From contig NZ_BMXN01000014.1 in assembly GCF_014651775.1 (NCBI RefSeq), positions 1-42,930 of the forward strand: DNA of 42,930 nucleotides, given 5' to 3'. Positions 1-9,037 of the stretch are shown piece by piece. Origin of the DNA: Vreelandella hamiltonii (lineage in GTDB: Bacteria; Pseudomonadota; Gammaproteobacteria; Pseudomonadales; Halomonadaceae). A model generated the notes under the pieces. It did not search any database, was not told the origin of the DNA, and saw nothing but the letters and a program-made list of their open reading frames with translations. The stretch's first letter is position 1; each line of letters starts with the position of its first letter. The translations under genes were made by a program, and so were the position numbers.

Positions 1-144
1 GCTTGCCTTGATATTAGGTGATGATTCACCCTCATCGGCAAGCGCCCACATGAATTACCTGATCAAATTGTTAAAGAGCGATACTACTGTCATCATTTCG
101 CTGTGGCTGGCTCGGTGACCTGAACCGTGTTGCCTCAGCGAGGA
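1..144 (-). promoter_or_regulatory. Leader region of an rRNA operon with boxA antiterminator
   Basis: Read on the minus strand, 69-80 is CGCTCTTTAACA, a near-perfect match to the boxA antitermination element (TGCTCTTTAACA) of rRNA leaders and spacers. It is followed by the typical AATTTGATCAGGTAATTC-like continuation. Together with the two promoters to its right, this says that a 16S-23S-5S operon begins just beyond the left edge and is transcribed leftward. In E. coli the boxA RNA recruits NusB/NusE, which makes the polymerase resistant to Rho. No mature 16S sequence is visible, so the rRNA genes themselves are not in the window. Confidence 0.85.
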
Positions 145-150
145 AGGCGT

Positions 151-178
151 ATTCTACGCATTCCGTGGTGTTTGTCAA
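151..178 (-). promoter_or_regulatory. rRNA operon proximal promoter (P2)
   Basis: On the minus strand a perfect -35 TTGACA (178-173) is separated by 16 bases from -10 TAGAAT (156-151). A GC-rich discriminator ACGCC follows directly. A 16-base spacer and a GC-rich discriminator are typical of stringently controlled rRNA promoters. The start is expected near 143-145, about 65 bases upstream of boxA. The call rests on motif matching alone. Confidence 0.8.
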
Positions 179-290
179 GGGCTGTTTTCAGCGAGTGAAG
201 CGAGCGATCAATCCAGCCAACAGATGACGCTAACCTCCTGACAAACCGAAGGTTTTTCAACCTTCTTCACCGCTGGTAACGCTTGGCGTC

Positions 291-329
291 CCCGGCAGCG
301 GATGCGTACTTTACGGATTCGCTGCCGGG
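291..329. repeat. Perfect inverted repeat around the rRNA P1 -10 box
   Basis: CCCGGCAGCG (291-300) and CGCTGCCGGG (320-329) are perfect 10-bp inverted arms with a 19-base spacer that contains the P1 -10 box. One arm sits in the -35/-10 spacer and the other near the start of transcription. There is no T run on the minus strand after the repeat, so it is not a normal terminator for pssA. It could be a protein-binding site or a hairpin at the 5' end of the transcript; the role is unknown. Confidence 0.6.
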
Positions 330-358
330 TTGGCAAGGGCTTTTGTAAAATAATTTCA
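308..358 (-). promoter_or_regulatory. rRNA operon distal promoter (P1) with UP-like element
   Basis: On the minus strand -35 TTGCCA (336-331) and -10 TAAAGT (313-308) are 17 bases apart and are followed by ACGCATCC. Directly upstream, 358-341 is an A/T-rich tract that looks like an UP element for the polymerase alpha subunit; it abuts the pssA stop codon at 361-363. No terminator separates pssA from this promoter. The -10 lies inside a perfect 10-bp inverted repeat, described separately. Confidence 0.7.
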
Positions 359-360
359 GC

Positions 361-1254
361 TCAGTGTTTGGGCTTGGCCTTGCGCATGACGGCCAGCACC
401 GGCCCCGAGCAGACGTAGGCACCAAACAGCAACAGCAACATGACCGAGGGCTGTACCGAGATCATCACGAATCCAAGCACCACCGCCAGCAGCACCACGA
501 AGGGCACGGGCTTCTTGAAGTCCAGGTCCTTGAAGCTGTAGTAGCGGATATTGCTCACCATGAGAATACCCGCCGCGCCCACCACCAGCAGCATCAGCAG
601 CTTGAAGCCGAAGGCATCGGCGTCGAAGCTGTGGAATGTCCACACGCTGGCGGCGACCAGCGCCGCAGCCGAAGGGCTGGGCAAGCCGATGAACCACTTT
701 TTGTCGACGCTGCCGATCTGTACGTTGAAGCGGGCCAGGCGCAGGGCAGCACATGCCACATAGAGAAAGGCCACCACCCAGCCGGTCTTGCCGATATCTT
801 GCAGTATCCAGGTAAAGGCGACCAAGGCAGGCGCCATGCCGAACGAGATCATGTCCGATAGGCTGTCGTACTCGGCCCCGAAAGCGCTTTGCGTATTGGT
901 CATGCGCGCCACGCGACCATCCAGGCCATCCAGCACCATGGCGATGAAGATGGCCACCGCTGCCGACGTGAACTCGCCATTGATACCAGCCACCACGGCA
1001 AAGAAACCAGAAAACAGTGCCGACGTCGTAAACAGGTTGGGCAGCAGGTAGATGCCCTTGCGGCGAATCTTCTTGCCGTTTTCGACGGCCTCCTCCACGA
1101 CTTCGGTTTCACGAAGAAAAGCAGCGGCAAGATCCTCGTTCCGCACGATGTCCTCTTCCTTCGACGAAGGAGTAGCCGCGCTGTCCGCGCCTGCAGCGGA
1201 CGAAGGGAGCGATTCCTGCTCTGGGTCGCGAGCATCCTGAGTCATAAGTGTCAT
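361..1254 (-). CDS. pssA: CDP-diacylglycerol--serine O-phosphatidyltransferase
   Basis: The enzyme transfers the phosphatidyl group of CDP-diacylglycerol to serine, making phosphatidylserine, the precursor of phosphatidylethanolamine; it acts in the inner membrane. The 297-residue protein has a polar N-terminus of about 65 residues, then several membrane segments. The CDP-alcohol phosphatidyltransferase signature D-x2-DG-x2-AR-x8-G-x3-D-x3-D is complete at about residues 109-134 (DGLDGRVAR ... GAEYDSLSD). This is the type II, multi-pass form rather than the E. coli peripheral form. Residue 4 is also Met (ATG at 1245), so the start is ambiguous; neither start has a strong ribosome-binding site. 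The gene follows ilvC in the same direction, but a terminator lies between them, so it probably has its own promoter in 1255-1341. Confidence 0.93.
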   Translation of the reverse strand: MTLMTQDARDPEQESLPSSAAGADSAATPSSKEEDIVRNEDLAAAFLRETEVVEEAVENGKKIRRKGIYLLPNLFTTSALFSGFFAVVAGINGEFTSAAVAIFIAMVLDGLDGRVARMTNTQSAFGAEYDSLSDMISFGMAPALVAFTWILQDIGKTGWVVAFLYVACAALRLARFNVQIGSVDKKWFIGLPSPSAAALVAASVWTFHSFDADAFGFKLLMLLVVGAAGILMVSNIRYYSFKDLDFKKPVPFVVLLAVVLGFVMISVQPSVMLLLLFGAYVCSGPVLAVMRKAKPKH

Positions 1255-1341
1255 CCATTTAGAGTGAAGTCACATTCACAAGTGAACCCTTCTCATTCTA
1301 CACGGTGAACCCTTGCCGACCAGTCCTGACAGCCGGAATGC

Positions 1342-1381
1342 AAAACGCCCCGAAGCACGCAGAGGCGCTTCGGGGCGTTTT
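1342..1381 (-). terminator. Rho-independent terminator of ilvC
   Basis: A 15-bp perfect stem pairs AAAACGCCCCGAAGC (1342-1356) with its complement at 1367-1381 around a 10-base loop. It begins 16 bases after the ilvC stop codon and ends in a T run on the minus strand. The A/T tails are symmetrical, so it may act in both directions, but no plus-strand gene ends here. Confidence 0.88.
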
Positions 1382-1396
1382 CATGACGGTGGTCGA

Positions 1397-2446
<1,050 letters not shown>

Positions 2447-2538
2447 TTATCGTGTATGTGTCAGCGTTGATGGCCACCCGTGCCGTCTAGTGCAGCACTG
2501 GGATTCGGCGTTGAGGTCACTCTACGCCAGCAGCACCA

Positions 2539-2585
2539 TTGCGTAAAACGCTATATTTGCAACATACTATTTCATAAAATGAAAT
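2539..2585. promoter_or_regulatory. Candidate IlvY operators in the ilvC-ilvY intergenic region
   Basis: Two symmetrical elements lie between the divergent genes. TTGC (2539-2542) and GCAA (2559-2562) form an inverted pair and enclose the small palindrome GCGTAAAACGC (2541-2551). A perfect palindrome with 7-bp arms, ATTTCAT-AAA-ATGAAAT, occupies 2569-2585, 21 bases before the ilvY start. In E. coli IlvY binds tandem operators in the equivalent gap, represses itself and activates ilvC with its substrate as inducer. The element positions are seen directly; binding is inferred from that parallel. Confidence 0.55.
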
Positions 2586-2606
2586 CACACTCAGGGCATC
2601 GACCCC

Positions 2607-3494
2607 ATGGATTTTCGTCTTCTCAAGCACATGGTCACTCTGGCGGATACGCTGCATTTCGGGCGCGCCAGCGAGCTGTGCCATATCAGCCCTTCCACCT
2701 TGAGCCGCTCGATTCAACAGGTGGAGAGCGAGCTGGGCACCCGCCTGTTCGAACGCGACAACCGGCATGTCACGCTGACCCCGCAAGGGATCGCCTTCCT
2801 GCGCTACGCCAAGGAGACGCTGGAGCAGTGGGAAACCCAAAAGCGCACGCTGGCCACCAGCGCGACACAGCTCAGCGGGGAAATCAGCATCTACTGCTCG
2901 GTCACCGCCAGCTACAGCTTTTTGTATGAGCTGTTGAGCGATGTGCGGGTACGCCACCCCGGCATCGAGCTCAAGCTGCATACGGGTGACCCGGCAGACG
3001 CCATGAACCGCGTACTGGAAGGGGCCGATGACATGGCCATTACGCCCAGGCCTCGCATTCCTCCCAGCGCCCTGGCGTTCAAGTCGCTCACCCGCTCGCC
3101 GCTGTTGTTCATCGCCCCGACGGAAACCCATGCCTGGCTGCCTAGCCATCCGGAAAGCTCGACCGCCGAACAGTGGCGGCATGTGCCCATGATTCTGTCG
3201 GAGGCGGGCCTGTCGCGGGAGTACGCCAATACCTGGTTCAAGGCCATGGGCATCGCGCCCCGCATCTATGCCCAGGTGGCGGGACATGAGGCCATCGTCA
3301 GCATGGTGGGGCTAGGGTTTGGGGTCGGTGTGGTGCCGCGTATCGTGCTGGACAACAGCCCGCTGGCAGAGCGTGTGCAGGTACTCAACGTCAAGCCCGA
3401 GCTGCCCCACTACGATGTCGGCCTGTGCGTGCTGAACCGGCGGCTGCAGAATCCCATGATCGATGCTTTCTGGACCACGGTGGCACCTCGCTAG
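2607..3494 (+). CDS. ilvY: LysR-type regulator of ilvC, IlvY
   Basis: This 295-residue LysR-family transcription factor has an N-terminal winged helix-turn-helix (about residues 1-60; SPSTLSRSIQQVESELG recognition region) and a substrate-binding domain with the family-typical stretches SGEISIYCSVTASYS, LHTGDPADAMNRVLEG and GHEAIVSMVGLGFGVGVVP. These stretches resemble E. coli IlvY more than other LysR proteins. The divergent position next to ilvC fits as well. In E. coli IlvY activates ilvC when acetolactate or acetohydroxybutyrate is present. Here the gene sits between ilvIH and ilvC and converges on ilvH; they share a bidirectional terminator. Confidence 0.92.
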   Translation: MDFRLLKHMVTLADTLHFGRASELCHISPSTLSRSIQQVESELGTRLFERDNRHVTLTPQGIAFLRYAKETLEQWETQKRTLATSATQLSGEISIYCSVTASYSFLYELLSDVRVRHPGIELKLHTGDPADAMNRVLEGADDMAITPRPRIPPSALAFKSLTRSPLLFIAPTETHAWLPSHPESSTAEQWRHVPMILSEAGLSREYANTWFKAMGIAPRIYAQVAGHEAIVSMVGLGFGVGVVPRIVLDNSPLAERVQVLNVKPELPHYDVGLCVLNRRLQNPMIDAFWTTVAPR

Positions 3495-3525
3495 CGGCAT
3501 CCGCCTGGCGCCACTCAAAAACAAA

Positions 3526-3551
3526 AAAACCGCCCGGCGAAGGGCGGTTTT
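3526..3551 (-). terminator. Shared terminator between ilvH and ilvY
   Basis: AAAACCGCCC (3526-3535) and GGGCGGTTTT (3542-3551) form a perfect 10-bp stem with a 6-base loop. On the minus strand it is followed by seven T and then a second T run, so it is strongest for ilvH. On the plus strand it has four T, enough to help end ilvY. Confidence 0.88.
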
Positions 3552-3571
3552 GGGTGGGTACTAACGCGCGA

Positions 3572-4063
3572 TCAGAGCGACAGCACCTTGTCACCGCGGG
3601 CAATGCCGGAGACGCCCGTGCGCGCCACTTCCAGAATGCCCACCGGCGCCATGGCCTGCAGGAAAGCATCCAGTTTGGAGGCATCGCCGGTGATCTGAAC
3701 GGTGTAGAGGCTCGGTGTCACGTCCACGACCTGGGCGCGGAAGATATCCACGGTACGCTTCACTTCATCACGGGCAGCGCCCAGCGCCTTGACCTTCACC
3801 AGCATCAATTCCCGCTCGATGTGGTTACCTTCGGTCAGATCGACCAGCTTCACCACGTCGATCAGCTTGTTGAGGTGCTTGGTGATCTGCTCGATCACCC
3901 GGTCGTCACCGATGGTGGTGACCGTCAAGCGTGACAGCGACGGGTCTTCCGTCGGTGCTACGTTCAGCGTTTCGATGTTGAAGTTACGCTGAGAGAACAA
4001 CCCGACTACACGTGACAGCGCACCCGGTTCGTTTTCCATCAGAATCGAGATGATATGACGCAT
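3572..4063 (-). CDS. ilvH: Acetolactate synthase III small (regulatory) subunit
   Basis: The regulatory subunit of acetohydroxyacid synthase binds valine at its N-terminal ACT domain, gives feedback inhibition and stimulates the catalytic subunit. The 163-residue length equals that of E. coli IlvH. The ACT domain opens with MRHIISILMENEPGALSRVV and contains GLFSQRNFNIETLNV; the C-terminal half (about 80-163) is the second ferredoxin-like domain. The start overlaps the ilvI stop by one base (TGATG), so the two are translationally coupled and made in matched amounts. Confidence 0.96.
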   Translation of the reverse strand: MRHIISILMENEPGALSRVVGLFSQRNFNIETLNVAPTEDPSLSRLTVTTIGDDRVIEQITKHLNKLIDVVKLVDLTEGNHIERELMLVKVKALGAARDEVKRTVDIFRAQVVDVTPSLYTVQITGDASKLDAFLQAMAPVGILEVARTGVSGIARGDKVLSL

Positions 4064-5787
4064 CAGGTACGCTCCGTTTTGGACAGCAGCATGTCACGCA
4101 TCGCGCCTAACGGCACTTGCATCGGGTAAACGTGCTCAAAGGGGTCGACCTTCACGTCCAGGAATACCAGCTCATGCTTGTTGGCAAAGGCACGCTCCAG
4201 CGCTGGCTCCAGCTCGTCCAGGGTAGTGACCGTGATGGCGGTAAACCCGTAAGCTTCGATCAGCATATGGAAGTCGGGCAACGACTCCATGTAGGAGTGC
4301 GCATGGCGGGACTTGTAGTTCAAGTCCTGCCACTGGCGCACCATCCCCAGCGACGCGTTGTTCAGGTTGACGATCTTGACCCCCACCCCGTACTGCTTAC
4401 AGGTGGAAAGCTCCTGCATCATCATCTGGAAGCTGCCTTCCCCCGTGACACATACCACGTCGTCTTCGGGGAAGTTCTGCTTGATGCCCATGGCGGCCGG
4501 AAAGCCGAAGCCCATGGTGCCCAGGCCACCGGAGGTAATCAGGCGGTTGGGCTTGTCGAACTTGTAGTACTGCGCGGCAAACATCTGGTGCTGGCCCACG
4601 TCGGTGGTGACGTACGCTTCGCCCCGAGTGACGCGGCACAGTGCCTCGATGACTTCCTGAGGCTTCAGCGCCTCGCCGGGCTTGGAGGGCTCATAGAGCT
4701 TGCCTTCCCGCTCGGCGCGCCAGCCGTCGATCTTCTGCCACCAGTCGGTCAACGCTTCGGGGTGGGCAATCTCGTGCCCCTGCACCAGGCTGATCATCTC
4801 GTTGATGACGCTGGCGGCTGGACCGACGATGGGCACGTCGGCACGCACGGTCTTGGAGACCGAGCTGGGATCGACATCCACATGGATGATCTTGGCCGTG
4901 GGGCAGAATTTCGACGTGTTGTTGGTCACGCGGTCGTCGAAACGTGCGCCGATGGCAATGATCAGGTCCGCGTGGTGCATGGCCATGTTGGACTCATACG
5001 AGCCGTGCATGCCCAACCAACCCAAGCACTGGCGGTCGCTTTGCGGGTAAGCGCCAATGCCCATCAGCGTGGTGGTGATCGGGTAACCAAGCTGCTTCAC
5101 CAGATCGGTCAAGCCTTCGCTGGCCTTGCCGGTAACCACACCACCGCCGGTGTAGAACACGGGGCGCTTGGCCTTCAGCATCATCTCGACGGCTTTCTTG
5201 ATTTGCCCGGTATGCCCACGGGTCACCGGATTGTAGGAGCGCAGTTTGACCTTCTTCGGGTACACGTACTCGTAGCGCTCGGTGGGCGCGGTCATGTCCT
5301 TGGGAATATCGACGACCACAGGGCCGGGGCGGCCGGTAGAGGCCAGGTAGAAGGCCTTTTTCAGCACTTCCGGAATGTCAGAAGGGTGACGAATCGAGAA
5401 GCTGTGCTTCACGATGGGCCGGGTCACGCCGACGATATCGGTTTCCTGGAAGGCGTCGTCACCAATCAGGTGGCTCATGACCTGACCACACAGCACGACC
5501 ATGGGAATGGAGTCCATGTAGGCAGTCGCGATACCCGTGACTGCGTTGGTCGCACCGGGGCCGGACGTCACCAGCACCACGCCGGGCTTGCCGGAGGCAC
5601 GGGCATAGCCGTCAGCCGCGTGGGTGGCCGCTTGCTCGTGACGCACGAGGATGTGCTTCACTTTGTCCTGGCGGAACAGCGCATCGTAAATATGCAGTGC
5701 CGCACCACCGGGATAACCATAAATGTACTCTACGCCCTCATCTTGCAAGAAGCGGGCGATCATGTCTGCGCCGGAAAGCAGTTCCAC
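4063..5787 (-). CDS. ilvI: Acetolactate synthase III large (catalytic) subunit
   Basis: This thiamine-diphosphate and FAD enzyme condenses pyruvate with pyruvate or 2-ketobutyrate, the first common step of branched-chain amino acid synthesis. I place the start at GTG 5787: it gives MELLSGADMIARFLQDEG, a GGGGAG ribosome site lies 7 bases upstream, and the resulting 574 residues match the family length. The frame stays open to 6177, but that extension has no resemblance to the enzyme and overlaps a structured RNA leader. The catalytic Glu lies in RHEQAATHAADGYAR (about residue 51). The diphosphate-binding motif reads GEGSFQ instead of the commoner GDGS, followed by NLNNASLGMVRQWQ. The C-terminus ends LSKTERT, as in E. 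coli IlvI. Confidence 0.96.
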   Translation of the reverse strand: MELLSGADMIARFLQDEGVEYIYGYPGGAALHIYDALFRQDKVKHILVRHEQAATHAADGYARASGKPGVVLVTSGPGATNAVTGIATAYMDSIPMVVLCGQVMSHLIGDDAFQETDIVGVTRPIVKHSFSIRHPSDIPEVLKKAFYLASTGRPGPVVVDIPKDMTAPTERYEYVYPKKVKLRSYNPVTRGHTGQIKKAVEMMLKAKRPVFYTGGGVVTGKASEGLTDLVKQLGYPITTTLMGIGAYPQSDRQCLGWLGMHGSYESNMAMHHADLIIAIGARFDDRVTNNTSKFCPTAKIIHVDVDPSSVSKTVRADVPIVGPAASVINEMISLVQGHEIAHPEALTDWWQKIDGWRAEREGKLYEPSKPGEALKPQEVIEALCRVTRGEAYVTTDVGQHQMFAAQYYKFDKPNRLITSGGLGTMGFGFPAAMGIKQNFPEDDVVCVTGEGSFQMMMQELSTCKQYGVGVKIVNLNNASLGMVRQWQDLNYKSRHAHSYMESLPDFHMLIEAYGFTAITVTTLDELEPALERAFANKHELVFLDVKVDPFEHVYPMQVPLGAMRDMLLSKTERT

Positions 5788-6175
5788 TGTGTTTCTCCCC
5801 TGGAGGTCTCGAGTGCGATCCGCAGGACATCCTGCGGGGTCGAGTGCGGCGGTATGCCGCTGCCGGCCCATGCCGGCACCTGATGCCAAACCCTGGCAAT
5901 ATGGCCCGGTTAGGGCCTGCACTCTCATCGGGAGCACGCGTTGCTGGTCACCATGGCCTGTCTGGACGTGGCGAGCTTGACGCGTGCCTCCCTTACACGG
6001 CGGTTTGCCGTGTCGGGGCGTTGGCCAGGTCAGGCGGTTAGCCCGAGCCCGGAAGTCCTTCGGCGGGTAGAGGCGTGAGCCTACCCTTCGCGCGGTGATG
6101 AGGGATTGCCCGCTGGTTCCGCGCCCGCAAATCAGGAACCCACAAGATTCCATTAGCGCCCTTGGCGTGTCAACC
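5788..6175 (-). promoter_or_regulatory. Long structured 5' leader of ilvIH
   Basis: About 390 bases separate a perfect -35 TTGACA (6173-6168; the -10 is weak) from the ilvI GTG. On the minus strand the leader folds into many strong hairpins: an 11-bp helix with one bulge between 5992-5981 and 5940-5930; ACACGGC/GCCGTGT; TGCCGGC/GCCGGCA; and CCGCAGGA/TCCTGCGG at 5837-5820. A GAGTGC at 5924-5919 can pair with GCACTC at either 5847-5842 or 5816-5811, so the pairings exclude each other. CTCC directly upstream of the GGGGAG ribosome site could mask it. No leader peptide rich in Val, Leu or Ile codons was found. It may be a riboswitch-like or protein-bound control element; the ligand is unknown. 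Confidence 0.5.
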
Positions 6176-6214
6176 ACCTATCCAAGCAAACGCAACAAAG
6201 GTCGCAGTCGCTGC

Positions 6215-6250
6215 AAAAAAATGCCCCGCCAGCGTCACTGACGGGGCATT
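6215..6250 (-). terminator. Rho-independent terminator of clpB
   Basis: AATGCCCCG (6220-6228) pairs perfectly with CGGGGCATT (6242-6250), and inner CAG/CTG pairs lengthen the stem. Seven T follow on the minus strand. It lies 36 bases after the clpB stop codon and just before the ilvI promoter, so it insulates the two units. Confidence 0.9.
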
Positions 6251-6285
6251 CGCCCTATTTGATTGCGCAGCAAGCCCTTCCGGGA

Positions 6286-8880
6286 TCAGCCAAAGATCAG
6301 CTTGCCTTCACCCGCGCTGATGCGAATGGTATCGCCCGGGGCGTACTTGCCAGCCAGCAGATCCTGCGCCAGCGGGTTTTCGATGCGGCTCTGGATGGCA
6401 CGTTTCAGCGGCCGCGCGCCAAATACGGGGTCGAAGCCAACCACCGCCAACTGCGCCATGGCGTCGTCACTGATTTCCAGGCTCAGATCGTGCTCTGCCA
6501 GGCGAGCCTTCAGGCGCTCCAGTTGAATCCCGGCAATCGCTTGAATCTGCTCCTGGCCAAGGGCATGGAACACCACCACTTCATCGATACGGTTGATCAA
6601 CTCAGGGCGGAAGTGATTGCCCACTACTTCCATGACTGCCTGCTTCATCAACTCGTAGTCGCTGCCGTCGTCACTGCTGGTATCGCCTCCCATGCGCTGG
6701 ATGATGTCCGAGCCCAGGTTGGAGGTCATGACGATGACCGTATTGCGGAAGTCAACGGTACGCCCCTGACCATCGGTCAAGCGCCCATCTTCCAACACCT
6801 GGAGCAGGATGTTGAACACATCCGGGTGGGCTTTTTCCACCTCATCCAGCAGCAGCACCGAGTACGGCTTGCGGCGCACCGCTTCGGTCAGATAACCGCC
6901 CTCTTCATAGCCGACGTAGCCAGGCGGTGCGCCAATGAGACGGGCCACGGAGTGCTTCTCCATGAACTCGGACATATCGATGCGCACCATGGCCTCTTCG
7001 GTATCGAACAGGAAATTGGCCAGCGACTTGCACAGCTCGGTCTTGCCCACCCCGGTGGGGCCCAGAAACAGGAACGAGCCGTTGGGGCGGTTGGGGTCGG
7101 AGAGGCCCGCCCGGGAACGCCGCACCGCGTTGGCCACTGCTTCCACGGCTTCGTGCTGACCGATGACCCGCTCGTGCAGGGCATCTTCCATGCGCAGCAG
7201 CTTGTCACGCTCGCCTTCGAGCATTTTGGACACCGGGATGCCGGTCCAGCGGGACACGACTTCGGCAATCTCCTCCTCCGTCACGTTGGAGCGCAGCAGC
7301 TGATGGCTGGTGGTATCGGCTTCACCCTCGCCCACTTCGCTGATCTTTTTCTCCAGCGCGGGAATCTTGCCGTACTGCAGCTCCGACATACGCCCAAGAT
7401 CCCCCTGGCGGCGCGCCTGTTCGAGGTCGATACGCGCCTGCTCCAGCTCGGCCTTGAACTGCGCTGCCCCCTGGATGCTGGCCTTTTCCGCCTTCCAGAT
7501 CTCATCCAGGTCGGCGTACTCGCGCTCCAGCTCATGGATGTGCTGATTGAGGGCTTCCAGACGCTTTTTCGTGGCGTCGTCGGTCTCTTTCTTGAGCGCC
7601 TCCCGCTCCATCTTGAGCTGGATCAGGCGGCGGTCGAGACGGTCCATCTCCTCCGGCTTGGAGTCCAGCTCCATACGGATGCGCGATGCTGCCTCGTCGA
7701 TCAGGTCGATGGCCTTGTCCGGCAGCTGGCGGTCGGTGATATAACGAGTCGAGAGCTTGGCCGCCGCGATGATGGCCGAGTCGGTGATATCGACACCGTG
7801 GTGAACTTCGTAACGCTCCTTCAGGCCGCGCAGAATGGCCACGGTATCCGCTTCCGAGGGCTCGTCCACCAGCACTTTCTGGAAGCGCCGCTCCAGGGCC
7901 GCGTCTTTTTCGATGTACTGACGGTACTCATCCAGCGTGGTGGCCCCGACACAGTGCAGCTCGCCTCGGGCCAACGCCGGTTTGAGCATATTGCCAGCGT
8001 CCATGGCACCTTCCGCCTTGCCTGCGCCCACCATGGTATGCAGCTCGTCGATGAAAAGGATCACCCGACCTTCTTCCTGGGAGAGTTCCTTGAGCACGGC
8101 TTTCAGCCGCTCTTCGAATTCCCCACGGAATTTCGCGCCCGCCAGCAACGCCCCCATATCCAGCGAGAGCACACGCTTTTCCTTCAGGCCTTCGGGCACT
8201 TCCCCATTGACGATACGCTGGGCCAGGCCTTCGACGATGGCGGTCTTGCCCACGCCCGGCTCACCGATCAGTACAGGGTTGTTCTTGGTGCGGCGCTGCA
8301 ACACCTGGATAGTACGACGAATTTCGTCGTCACGACCGATCACCGGGTCGAGTTTGCCTTCCAGCGCTCGCTGGGTCAGATCGAGGGTATATTTGTTCAG
8401 CGCTTCACGCTGATCTTCGGCATTGGGGTCGTCAACGCGGGAGCCGCCACGCAGGCTGTCGATGGCCGCCTCGAGACTTTTGCGCGTCAGCCCGGCCTCT
8501 TTGAGCAGCTTGGTGATGGCACCGTTCATTTCCAGCGCCGCCAGCAGCACCAGCTCGGAGGCAATGAACTGATCGCCGCGCTTTTGCGCTTCGCGGTCGG
8601 TCAGGTTCATCAGTTTGACGAATTCCCGGGAAGGCTGGACCTCGCCGTCGAACTGGCTGACCTTGGGCAAGTCTTCCAGTTGGCGCTGCAAGCCGTCGCG
8701 CAGCCGGGAACTGCTGCCTTCGGCTTTTTCGATCAGCGCCTTGATGCCGGTATCGCGCGTGTCGAGCAGCGCCAGCAGCAAATGGGCAGGGTCGAGTTGA
8801 TTGTGGCCACGCCCCACGGCGAGGGATTGAGCCTCGGCAATGGCGGCCTGCAACTTGGCAGTAAATTTATCGAATCGCAT
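6286..8880 (-). CDS. clpB: ATP-dependent disaggregase ClpB
   Basis: This hexameric AAA+ chaperone pulls proteins out of aggregates together with DnaK. ATG 8880 is chosen because AGGAGGT lies 5 bases upstream and the protein then begins [11 protein letters not shown] as in the family; upstream in-frame residues are not conserved. Length is 864 residues (E. coli 857). Domains: N-domain about 1-145; first AAA+ with Walker A GEPGVGKT (206-213) and Walker B VILFIDE (273-279); the coiled-coil middle domain about 405-525 that marks ClpB rather than ClpA; second AAA+ with GPTGVGKT (607-614) and [12 protein letters not shown] heat-shock promoter signature lies upstream and a terminator downstream, so it is a single-gene unit. 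Confidence 0.98.
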   Translation of the reverse strand: MRFDKFTAKLQAAIAEAQSLAVGRGHNQLDPAHLLLALLDTRDTGIKALIEKAEGSSSRLRDGLQRQLEDLPKVSQFDGEVQPSREFVKLMNLTDREAQKRGDQFIASELVLLAALEMNGAITKLLKEAGLTRKSLEAAIDSLRGGSRVDDPNAEDQREALNKYTLDLTQRALEGKLDPVIGRDDEIRRTIQVLQRRTKNNPVLIGEPGVGKTAIVEGLAQRIVNGEVPEGLKEKRVLSLDMGALLAGAKFRGEFEERLKAVLKELSQEEGRVILFIDELHTMVGAGKAEGAMDAGNMLKPALARGELHCVGATTLDEYRQYIEKDAALERRFQKVLVDEPSEADTVAILRGLKERYEVHHGVDITDSAIIAAAKLSTRYITDRQLPDKAIDLIDEAASRIRMELDSKPEEMDRLDRRLIQLKMEREALKKETDDATKKRLEALNQHIHELEREYADLDEIWKAEKASIQGAAQFKAELEQARIDLEQARRQGDLGRMSELQYGKIPALEKKISEVGEGEADTTSHQLLRSNVTEEEIAEVVSRWTGIPVSKMLEGERDKLLRMEDALHERVIGQHEAVEAVANAVRRSRAGLSDPNRPNGSFLFLGPTGVGKTELCKSLANFLFDTEEAMVRIDMSEFMEKHSVARLIGAPPGYVGYEEGGYLTEAVRRKPYSVLLLDEVEKAHPDVFNILLQVLEDGRLTDGQGRTVDFRNTVIVMTSNLGSDIIQRMGGDTSSDDGSDYELMKQAVMEVVGNHFRPELINRIDEVVVFHALGQEQIQAIAGIQLERLKARLAEHDLSLEISDDAMAQLAVVGFDPVFGARPLKRAIQSRIENPLAQDLLAGKYAPGDTIRISAGEGKLIFG

Positions 8881-8974
8881 GGAGTACCTCCTGGGGGGTG
8901 CCGTGCGTTTCGACCCACGGCGCATCCCGATAACCTGTCGTTGAACGTGCTAAAGACGATTAGCTTGACAAGTA

Positions 8975-9002
8975 AAATGGCGGCAGTTATGGCCATTTCA
9001 AG
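8975..9002 (-). promoter_or_regulatory. Sigma32 (RpoH) promoter of clpB
   Basis: On the minus strand -35 CTTGAAA (9002-8996) is a perfect match to the sigma32 consensus. A 13-base spacer leads to -10 CGCCATTT (8982-8975), one base off CCCCATNT. It lies about 95 bases upstream of the clpB start, and clpB is a classic sigma32 target. rpoH itself is at 39026-39895. Confidence 0.82.
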
Positions 9003-9037
9003 AGGCGTGCGATATTAACCAGCCGTTGACCGACGGC

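Noticed and set aside
4420..4470. GEGSFQ instead of GDGS in IlvI as evidence of a dead enzyme
   Set aside because: Glu is, as far as I recall, also used at this place in related gammaproteobacterial IlvI proteins, and all other cofactor residues are kept.
5788..6175. A classic attenuation peptide upstream of ilvI
   Set aside because: Short frames exist (for example ATG GTG ACC AGC AAC ...), but none has a run of Val, Leu or Ile codons, and no terminator hairpin with a T run lies before ilvI.
5788..6177. N-terminal extension of IlvI by 130 residues
   Set aside because: It is not similar to acetolactate synthase, the GTG start with a good ribosome site gives the family length, and the DNA is dominated by hairpins.
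6259..9018. A 919-codon open frame on the plus strand opposite clpB
   Set aside because: It mirrors clpB and has no recognisable domain; in GC-rich DNA the antisense frame of a long gene often stays open. The Walker motifs of the minus strand show which strand is real.
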